Positions 16,440 through 23,900 of a stretch of DNA of 64,000 nt are shown piece after piece. Position 1 is the stretch's first letter, and the number at the start of each line of letters is the position of its first letter. A program made the position numbers and the translations under genes. The DNA is from JAGQYP01 sp041392305. Lineage in GTDB: Bacteria; Bacteroidota; Bacteroidia; Flavobacteriales_D; Crocinitomicaceae. The DNA lies in contig JAWKMJ010000010.1 of the NCBI GenBank assembly GCA_041392305.1, positions 62,001 through 126,000 of the forward strand. Direction: 5' to 3'. The notes beneath the pieces are model-generated. The model was not told the DNA's origin. It ran no database searches and saw only the letters and a list, made by a program, of their open reading frames with translations.

Positions 16440-16979
16440 ATGAAAGTTGAATTGATGAATTGGTCGTCTAAAAGTATCGCTTTTAAGAAAACCGTATACT
16501 TGATATTACTTACTATCTCAGTAATAATTCTATTTCTTTTATTATCAATTTCGATGGAATTACCTAAATACATCAAGACCATAATTGTCTTTTTCTTCTT
16601 TGGATTAATTGCGTTTGTAACATTCAATTATTTAGAATTGTCTAGTGTAAAAGAAAAGGTGAGGGAATGGATAATGCTTTTTGTTGTTTTGGGCTCTGGG
16701 GTAGGAATCGGATTAACAGATCAGTATTTTAAAGAAGAAGCACTTTTGAAAAATGGAGAATATACATATGGTATTGTGATTTCAAAAAAAGTTGATTTAG
16801 AAAATACCGAAAGGATTTTATGTGAATTCAAATATCAAGGCAAAGATTATCAAACCTATTGGATTGCTTTAGCTGATGACGAAGATTATGTTGTTGGTGA
16901 TACTATAGCAATATATTTTGATTCTTCAAATCCGGAAGTTTCTATGGTTATAGAAGTGGAAAATTTTATATTTAACTGA
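16440..16979 (+). CDS. Small membrane protein, unknown function
   Basis: 179 residues. Three hydrophobic segments are visible (about 15-38, 42-62 and 73-90). A soluble C-terminal domain of about 75 residues follows, with TYGIVISKKVDLENTER, FKYQGKDYQTYW and YVVGDTIAIYFDSSNPEVS. The tail resembles the small beta domain of DUF3592-like membrane proteins but no firm match can be claimed. It is 22 bases upstream of the glycosyltransferase-like gene and may be transcribed with it. Confidence 0.55.
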   Translation: MKVELMNWSSKSIAFKKTVYLILLTISVIILFLLLSISMELPKYIKTIIVFFFFGLIAFVTFNYLELSSVKEKVREWIMLFVVLGSGVGIGLTDQYFKEEALLKNGEYTYGIVISKKVDLENTERILCEFKYQGKDYQTYWIALADDEDYVVGDTIAIYFDSSNPEVSMVIEVENFIFN

Positions 16980-17001
16980 ATTTCCATAAATAGGATCAGA
17001 T

Positions 17002-18750
17002 TTGAAAATTAGATTTACTAGCAATAAAGATTTTTATCCATTCCTTATAGTTTTTATATGTATCTGGATAATAATTCTGATCCGAGTTTTCACTGTTCCC
17101 TTAATTTACGACGAAATCCACACCAAGTGGATTTATATGATTGAATACAATCCCTTGCCTTATATGGGATATGTAGATGCAAACAATCACTTTCTCAACA
17201 GCTTAATTGGTGGGCTTTTGATTCGGATTACGGGTTCTGATGCGGACTGGGTAATTCGGTTGGCGAGTGTTATGGCTTTTCCAATCTATTTCTGGAGTGT
17301 TTATGCTTTCCGAAAGTTCTTCCAGAATAAGTCTTCGTTTTATCTTTTCATGACTGTGTTTTGCGGAACCATGTTTCTTCTGGATTATTTTAATTTGGCA
17401 CGAGGATATGGGCTTTCCCTAGCTTTCTTAATGTTAGGCCTTCAGCAGTCATTTGATTATATCTATGAACCAACAAATAAAAAGCCATACATTATATCCA
17501 TAGCTTGGTTTTTAGCTGTTTTTTCAAATCTAACTCTCATACCATTTGCTTTGATTGGATTAGGTTATATGCTTCTTTTCCAAATGAAAAATAAGAAGTA
17601 CTGGTCTATGATTCCTCTCTTATTGATTCTGATGCCACTACTATATTTAATTCAATATTCTCTGCATCTAAAAGAAATAGGGAAGTTGTACTACGGTGGT
17701 CAAGATGGTTTTTATGAAAACACTGTAAATTCTTTAGCAAATTATGTTTGGGAACCCTGGACGTATTTGAACTGGATTTTTGTTTCTTTAGTGTTTATCC
17801 TCTCCGTCATCGTTTTGATCAAAGTGCTAGCTAAAAATTGGAATGTTTTTGATTTAAAATTGATATTCCCTGGATTATTGATCCTAGCAGTGGCGAATAT
17901 CTTATTGCAACATTATCTTTTGGGAATCAATTTTCCAGAAGATCGTTCAGCACTTTATTTGTTGGTCTTCTTTTTTGGCGCATTGGTTTTTACAATTGAT
18001 TATTTCAAAATACCTTATGTATCTTATTCTTTGATTTTTCCTAGTCTGATTTTATTTGGATTTAAAGTCAATTTTACCCATTCGACTTTCTGGAGTTACG
18101 AGCATTTTGATAAGGAACTTCTTACCAAAATGGAACCTGAAATACAGGGGGCTCCTCCCACAACTGGAGGTCGGTTCTGGACCATGGATAATGAATTAAC
18201 CAGAACAACCAACATTCCAGGAAGGGTATTGCAGGATGTCCATTTTCCTCAGGATACCATTCTTGATTATTTGGTTTTAAACAAAGGGGTTTTGCCAGAA
18301 GTGCATTCAGGTCTTTACGAGCGAATTCATGAAGATCCGATTTCAAAAATTCAATTGTTCAAAAGAAAGAACTTTCTAAATCGTCAATTTGTCGAATCAA
18401 AAGAATTTAATTTCGACACAGTCGAAGAGTTTATTGGAGTATTTAATCGAATTCCGGAAGGAACCTATATTATCAGAGTTAAAGGTCATTTGGAGGAGAT
18501 GAATATCCATAGAAGACCCTTGCTTGTAGTTAGTTTAGACGATAATAAAAAAAGCCAGAACTATACGTATCTGGCTTATAATTTTGTTGAATCTCTTCCG
18601 ATTAATGAATCAAAGCAAATTCACTTTGATCTTACATTTGGTGTTAACCAATTCCCTGAAGCCAACTCACTGAGTGTCTATTTTTGGAATACTAAAAAAT
18701 TCCAATTGAAAGGGAAGGGGATTGTCGAGATCTATGAAATCGTAAATTGA
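17002..18750 (+). CDS. Multi-spanning membrane protein, GT-C glycosyltransferase-like
   Basis: 582 residues from a TTG at 17002; no suitable ATG lies nearby in frame. About ten hydrophobic helices fill the first 380 residues, and the last ~190 residues are soluble. Near residue 31 the first loop reads PLIYDEIHTKW. An acidic pair in the first extracytoplasmic loop is the hallmark of GT-C enzymes that use lipid-linked sugars. DANNHFLNSLIGGLL and SVMAFPIYFWSVYAFRK also fit that group. The donor and acceptor are unknown. It converges on the desaturase gene with one base between the stops. Confidence 0.62.
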   Translation: MKIRFTSNKDFYPFLIVFICIWIIILIRVFTVPLIYDEIHTKWIYMIEYNPLPYMGYVDANNHFLNSLIGGLLIRITGSDADWVIRLASVMAFPIYFWSVYAFRKFFQNKSSFYLFMTVFCGTMFLLDYFNLARGYGLSLAFLMLGLQQSFDYIYEPTNKKPYIISIAWFLAVFSNLTLIPFALIGLGYMLLFQMKNKKYWSMIPLLLILMPLLYLIQYSLHLKEIGKLYYGGQDGFYENTVNSLANYVWEPWTYLNWIFVSLVFILSVIVLIKVLAKNWNVFDLKLIFPGLLILAVANILLQHYLLGINFPEDRSALYLLVFFFGALVFTIDYFKIPYVSYSLIFPSLILFGFKVNFTHSTFWSYEHFDKELLTKMEPEIQGAPPTTGGRFWTMDNELTRTTNIPGRVLQDVHFPQDTILDYLVLNKGVLPEVHSGLYERIHEDPISKIQLFKRKNFLNRQFVESKEFNFDTVEEFIGVFNRIPEGTYIIRVKGHLEEMNIHRRPLLVVSLDDNKKSQNYTYLAYNFVESLPINESKQIHFDLTFGVNQFPEANSLSVYFWNTKKFQLKGKGIVEIYEIVN

Positions 18751-18751
18751 A

Positions 18752-19846
18752 TTACGATCTCCCTAGTTTCTTCAACATTTTACCATGTTCAATAATTGCC
18801 TTTGCAAAAGTTGGTTGACTGTTATACGGTAAATTGAATTCCTGTGCAGTCTCTTTCACAATTTTAGACAATTTTTTGTAATGAATGTGGCAAATGTGAG
18901 GGAACAAATGATGCTCAATTTGATAATTTAACCCACCAACAAACCAGTAAAAAAGTCTTGATTTTGGAGCGAAATTACATGTTGTATGTAATTGATGCTC
19001 TAACATGGAATTTTCTATCTTCCCATCTTCTTTAGGAAGGGGATACATAGCATCTTCCATTACGTGTGCTGGTTGGAAAATGATAGATAGAATAAATCCA
19101 CTAATGTATTGCATCATCACAAATAACAATAAAGTTGACCACCAAGGAATGTCTAAAACAAGCATTGGAACTACTAGCATGTAGCTAAAGAAAAAGATTT
19201 TACCAATAATTAACTCAGTCAACATCTGGCCATATTTTTTGTTTTGAGTGTTTATAACACCGGATTTTTTGTAATGCCACAGTTGTCTGATATCCCTGTG
19301 AGGTAAACACCAAACCAAAGTCATAAACCCATAAAAAAACCAAGCATAAATATGTTGAAATCTATGAGCTTTGTACTTTTTCTTATGCGGAGAAAATCGC
19401 AATAAAAATTCAGGAGCATTAATGTCATCATCCATTCCATCAACATTTGTGTAGGTATGGTGCATTACATTGTGTTGAAGTACCCAATTGTCTTTATTTC
19501 CACCGAGCATATTCATTGAGTAGCTCATGATAGTATTAATCCAAGGAATTTTTGAGAAAGTTCCATGACATGCATCGTGCATTACTGATAAACCAATTCC
19601 TGCCATTCCAACTCCCATAGTTGCATACAGTCCTACTATTATCCAAATATTTGTAAACCCACCTAACACCAAAAAGAAATAAGGAGTTAAGTAAAGAGCA
19701 AACATAAAGAGTGCTTTTAGGTACATACGATAGTTTCCATACTTGGAAATCTTATTTTCTTTAAAGTAGTTTGAAACTCTTTCGTTCAACGTTAAAACGA
19801 AATCTGATTTTTTCTGTGCTGAAAACTTTACACTTTTAATATCCAT
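18752..19846 (-). CDS. Membrane fatty acid desaturase
   Basis: 364 residues from the ATG at 19846; a GTG at 19870 would add eight residues. The three histidine boxes of the di-iron desaturases are present: HDACHG, HNVMHH and QIEHHLFPHICHIHY. The Gln in the third box points to the acyl-lipid or acyl-CoA front-end (delta-6-like) branch. No cytochrome b5 domain is fused. Four or more hydrophobic helices surround the boxes. It introduces double bonds into membrane acyl chains, plausibly for cold adaptation; regiospecificity cannot be read from sequence. Confidence 0.88.
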   Translation of the reverse strand: MDIKSVKFSAQKKSDFVLTLNERVSNYFKENKISKYGNYRMYLKALFMFALYLTPYFFLVLGGFTNIWIIVGLYATMGVGMAGIGLSVMHDACHGTFSKIPWINTIMSYSMNMLGGNKDNWVLQHNVMHHTYTNVDGMDDDINAPEFLLRFSPHKKKYKAHRFQHIYAWFFYGFMTLVWCLPHRDIRQLWHYKKSGVINTQNKKYGQMLTELIIGKIFFFSYMLVVPMLVLDIPWWSTLLLFVMMQYISGFILSIIFQPAHVMEDAMYPLPKEDGKIENSMLEHQLHTTCNFAPKSRLFYWFVGGLNYQIEHHLFPHICHIHYKKLSKIVKETAQEFNLPYNSQPTFAKAIIEHGKMLKKLGRS

Positions 19847-19998
19847 AAATTCAATTTTTCGATAATCCACAAAAATAACAGTAGGTGAAATTCATCGATT
19901 TTCACAAAAATACGACTAATTCTTTATTTACTTCAATCAAAATTCTGATTTTCGACATAAACGGGTATGATTTAGATAAAAAAACATGAAATTGTTAA

Positions 19999-20006
19999 TA
20001 TCTTTG
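19999..20006 (+). promoter_or_regulatory. Candidate -7 element for the 6S-like RNA
   Basis: TATCTTTG fits TAnnTTTG, and transcription would begin about 20011-20013. A TTG -33 at the ideal distance is missing; a TTTAG lies at 19971. It is the only good -7 match in the spacer upstream of the structured RNA. Confidence 0.45.
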
Positions 20007-20010
20007 TATC

Positions 20011-20241
20011 ACTCTTCCACTATCAGAGATATAGATTGAGAAGACATCCTGTTAATCAGGAGCCCATGTAAGCATTTTTGAAAACTTAACACTTTTTTAT
20101 TTGAGACCTCACTCGGAAGAACGATGGCAGGCCTCATCCTTCGGGAGTTGTTTACAACCAGTGGACGTCAGAACTTTTTCGGAAGTCTCATACATGTCGT
20201 TTCGAAGTTTTTCGAAATCTCTCTTACATGGGTTTTTTCTT
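20011..20241 (+). ncRNA. ssrS: 6S-like regulatory RNA (candidate for the 6S-Flavo family)
   Basis: The spacer between the desaturase and ssb carries no gene but folds into a 6S-type architecture. CCCATGTAAG at 20063-20072 pairs perfectly with CTTACATGGG at 20223-20232 as a closing stem. A central bubble follows, AU-rich on its 5' side (20073-20101). On its 3' side the bubble holds a small hairpin, TTTCGAA-GTTT-TTCGAAA. An apical stem, TGAGAC (20102-20107) with GTCTCA (20185-20190), and further stem-loops complete the fold. A T run after the closing stem ends the RNA. A 5' hairpin TCCTG-TTAAT-CAGGA precedes it. 6S RNAs mimic an open promoter and bind the housekeeping holoenzyme. The identity is inferred from fold and position, not from a search. 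Confidence 0.6.
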
Positions 20242-20337
20242 TAATCGAATTTAAGCGGATATAAATATTTAAATGAGTATTTATTCTAATTCTTAGAGTT
20301 TTCTTTGCATCATCTTAATCACTTAAAAAATATAAAA

Positions 20338-20676
20338 ATGAGTAACATTCGAAACAGGGTCATCCTGATAGGGAGAACAGGTAAAGAAACAGAAGTACTT
20401 GACCTTAAAAATGAAAAGAAATTGGCAAAAGTTTCCCTGGCAACAAACGATTTCTATTACAATGCAGAAGGGGAAAAAGTAGAAGATACCCAATGGCATA
20501 ATTTGGTAATGTTTGGTAAAACGGCAGAATTGGCCGAAAAATTCGTTAAAAAAGGTCAAAAATTGGCTATTGATGGGAAGCTTGTGAATCGTTCCTATGA
20601 AACAAAGGAAGGTGAGAAAAAGTTTATAACTGAGGTACATGTCAATGAACTAGAGTTTTTAGACCGAGCTAACTAA
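20338..20676 (+). CDS. ssb: Small single-stranded DNA-binding protein
   Basis: 112 residues from the ATG at 20338 (MSNIRNRVILIGRTGKETEV). It shows the OB-fold pattern of SSB: NRVILIGRTGKE, KVSLATNDFYYN, TQWHNLVMFGKTAELAEKFVKKGQKLAIDGKL and a closing strand. It lacks the long linker and acidic DDDIPF-type tail of the main replicative SSB, so partner recruitment is not expected. A longer SSB may exist elsewhere in the genome, making this a possible paralog for repair or recombination. It is followed by a strong terminator. Confidence 0.88.
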   Translation: MSNIRNRVILIGRTGKETEVLDLKNEKKLAKVSLATNDFYYNAEGEKVEDTQWHNLVMFGKTAELAEKFVKKGQKLAIDGKLVNRSYETKEGEKKFITEVHVNELEFLDRAN

Positions 20677-20701
20677 ATAATGTTGAAATTTCGAACCCAC
20701 G

Positions 20702-20733
20702 GCTGACTCCATTTAAAAGGGGTCAGCTTTTTT
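20702..20733 (+). terminator. Rho-independent terminator of ssb
   Basis: GCTGACTCC pairs with GGGGTCAGC (one G-T pair) around an AT-rich eight-base loop, then six T. Confidence 0.92.
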
Positions 20734-20860
20734 GCGTTTTGGATAAAATAAAAATCTAAAAAATACTTCTAATGTGTTTTAAAACGATTTAACTCTTGAC
20801 CTGCCAAATTCTGGTTTTTATAGTCATTTTTTTTTAAGATATTTGTTTATTGTATTAAAA

Positions 20861-20895
20861 TGAACTTTTAAAGTATCTAAATGTACAGTTGTGCA
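20861..20895 (+). promoter_or_regulatory. Predicted ECF-sigma promoter of the giant repeat-protein gene
   Basis: TGAACTTTT at 20861-20869, then 12 bases, then TGTACAGTTGTGCA at 20882-20895, identical in blocks and spacing to 7800-7834. The start codon follows at 20910. The 23 matching positions at fixed spacing are far beyond chance for a 64 kb window, so shared regulation is likely. Confidence 0.7.
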
Positions 20896-20909
20896 TTATA
20901 GCTATAGAA

Positions 20910-23900
20910 ATGAGGAATTTGTTGTTCATATTCGCCCTTGTTTTATCTGCAGGGTTGTTTGCTCAAGAAGGAGTGATTCACTTCACTGGTGCTGTTAAAG
21001 ACTTGGATGGCAATAAAAAGCTGGCAGGTGTAAAAGTAACGGCCACGAGTGGTGGGGCTGTGGTAAAATCGGTTAGTACTTCTGGAGGAGGTTCATTTGA
21101 TTTTACTTTAGCAATAGGTAAATCCTATAAGGTTGAGTTCGAGAAATCTGGTTATGTCAGTAAGTACATCTTAATAGATACAAAAAATGTAAATCCTGAT
21201 GATTTAATTCAAGGCCAGTCTGGATTTCAGTTTGAAATCACAATTTTCCAAACTGTCGAAGGGGTTGATTTCTCTTTCTTAAAAAGTAATCCGGTTGCAG
21301 ATTATTCCTGGGATGAGCAGCAAGGGTATATGTTGTTTGATGAAAAGCAAATGCGCACTGTAAAGGACAAGATTCAAGATAAAATTGAAGAAATGAATGC
21401 TCTGAAAGCCCAAGAAGAAATGAAGGTTAAAAACTTCAATAAGCTTGTGGCTGAAGGAGATAAGTCTTTTAGTAAAGAAGATTATGAAATGGCCTTGCAA
21501 AAGTACCAAGAGGCAAAAGCACTAATTCCAGATGATCCCACAATCTTAATTAAAGTCAAAGAAGCTGAACAAAAATTAAATGAAAAAAAGCAAAAAGAGC
21601 AGTTAGCAAAAGTTGAAGAGGAATATCAGGCAGCAATAAAAGCTGGAGAAAGTGCATTTAGCGGTAAAAATTATCAAGAGGCATTAAATCAATATAGCAA
21701 GGCTGCGCAATTGAAACCTAATGAGCAATTACCAACAAATAAAATCATTGAGATTGAGGAAATCCTGAAGAAATTAAAAGCAGATCAAGATGCCAAAGAA
21801 AAACTTGAAAAGGAATACCAAAACCTGATCACAGCTGGTGATAATCTTTTTAATGCGAAGGATTATGAAAATGCCAAAAGTAAATTTCAGGAAGCTTTGA
21901 AATTAAAAGCGGGAGAAAAGTATCCTGCAGATAAAATCAGTGCAATTGATGCTCTGTTGAAAGATCAGGCCGCTAATGCTGAAAAAGAGGCGAAGTATAA
22001 GCAATTGATGGATGAAGCAGAAGGATTGTTTGGAGCAAAGAATTACGCTGACGCCCGTTCTAAATTTCAAGAGGCCTCTAATATAAAGCCAGCAGAATCC
22101 CTTCCAAAAAGTAAAATAGCTGAAATTGATGAAATACTGAACAAACTTAAGGAGGAGCAAGCTCTAGAGGAAAAGTACAAGAAACTCGTTGCAGATGGAG
22201 ATAATTTGTTTGGTCAACAAAACTATGATGAAGCAAAAAAGAAGTTTCAAGAGGCATTGGTAGTAAAGTCTGAAGAAAAATACCCAAAAGATAAAATTGC
22301 AGAGATTGATAAAAAACTGGAGGAATTAAAAAATCAAAAGGCTCAGCAAGAGCAGTACGACAATTTTATAAGTGGAGCAGACCAGTTATTTGAAGCAAAA
22401 AAATATCAGGAGGCTAAGGATAAATATAATTTGGCCCTAGGAATTAAGCAGAACGCAGCTTATCCGATCGCTCAAATAAAGAAGTGCGATGATGAATTGA
22501 AAAAAATAGAAGATGCTGCCGCTTTTGATAAAAAATATGAGCAAGTTTTGGCTGATGCGGAAAACTTGTTTAATCAAAAGAAATACGAAGAATCAAAAAA
22601 GAAGTACCAAGAAGCTCTAAGTTTAAAGCCTACTGAAAAACGACCTGAGGCTCAAATTGCAATTATTGATAAACTACTTAAAGAAATAGAAGATCAAAAA
22701 GCAATTGAAGAAAGTTATAAGAAGGCAATTTCGGAAGCTGATGAACTATTGAGCTCCAAAGATTATAATAATGCAAAAGCAAAATATCTTGAAGCTCAAA
22801 AAATTAAACCAGGAGAGGCATATCCGGGGCAAAAAATACAAGAAATTGACCTAATACTTTTGAAAGAAGCAGAGAACAATAAGCTTGAAGGACAATATCA
22901 AGCTCTAGTTAAAGAAGCAGATGCCTTTTTTGATCAAGAAAAATGGAATGAGGCGAAGTCCAAATATATGGACGCTTTGAAAATTAAAAAAGATGAAAAG
23001 TACCCTCAACAAAGAATTGATCTAATTGCTCAGAAAATCATTCAAGCTGAAGAAGCTAAGCAGAGAGAAGAGCAATACAATAAACTGATCAAAATTGGAG
23101 ATGATATGTTTGTTGCTGGTTCCTTCGAAGACGCGAAGAAAAAATATGAGGAAGCACTTAAAATTAGGCCCAATGAGGTACATCCAACTAATCGTATAAA
23201 AGAAATCAATGATAAATTGGCAAGCAAATTACAAGCTGCAGAAAAGGAAGAACTATACAAAAAATTGGTAGCCGATGCGGATAAATTGTTTTCAGAAAAA
23301 AAATACAATGAAGCAAAATCGAAATACAACGAGGCACTGTCGGTGAAAGCAAATGAACCTTATCCTACCGATAAAATTCAGGAAATCAACAATCTTTTAA
23401 AGGATCTTCAAGCCGATCAAGCAAATCTGGAAGCATATAAAAAAGTGATTTCAGATGCAGATAAATTGTACTCAGATCAAAAATATTCAGATGCAATTAA
23501 TAAATACAAAGAAGCATTGAGCATTCGCCAAAATGAAAATTATCCTCAAGATCAAATCAAAAAGATCACCGAGTTAATGAAAAGCGAGGAGGCTGCCAAA
23601 AATGATGAGCAATACAATAAAATTTTGAAGGTTGCAGACAAATACTTCGGTGAAAAAAATTACGATAAAGCGATAGAATTGTATAATCGAGCTCTTACTT
23701 TTAAACCACAAGAAGAATATCCTAGACAGAAACTCAAAGAGATTGAAGACTTAAAAGTAAAGAACGCTGAAGAACAGGCCAAACTTGCTGAATTGGACAA
23801 AAAATATAAAGAATTAGTGGCTGAAGGGGATCAAGGATTTACCTCAAATAATCTTGATTTTGCCAAATCTAAATATCAAGCAGCACTAGATCTGAAACCT

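Noticed and set aside
20011..20241. Considered tmRNA, RNase P RNA or SRP RNA for the structured spacer.
   Set aside because: It has no tag frame or tRNA-like end, is too short for RNase P RNA, and lacks the conserved GGUC-GGAAG-AGCAG SRP tetraloop arrangement.
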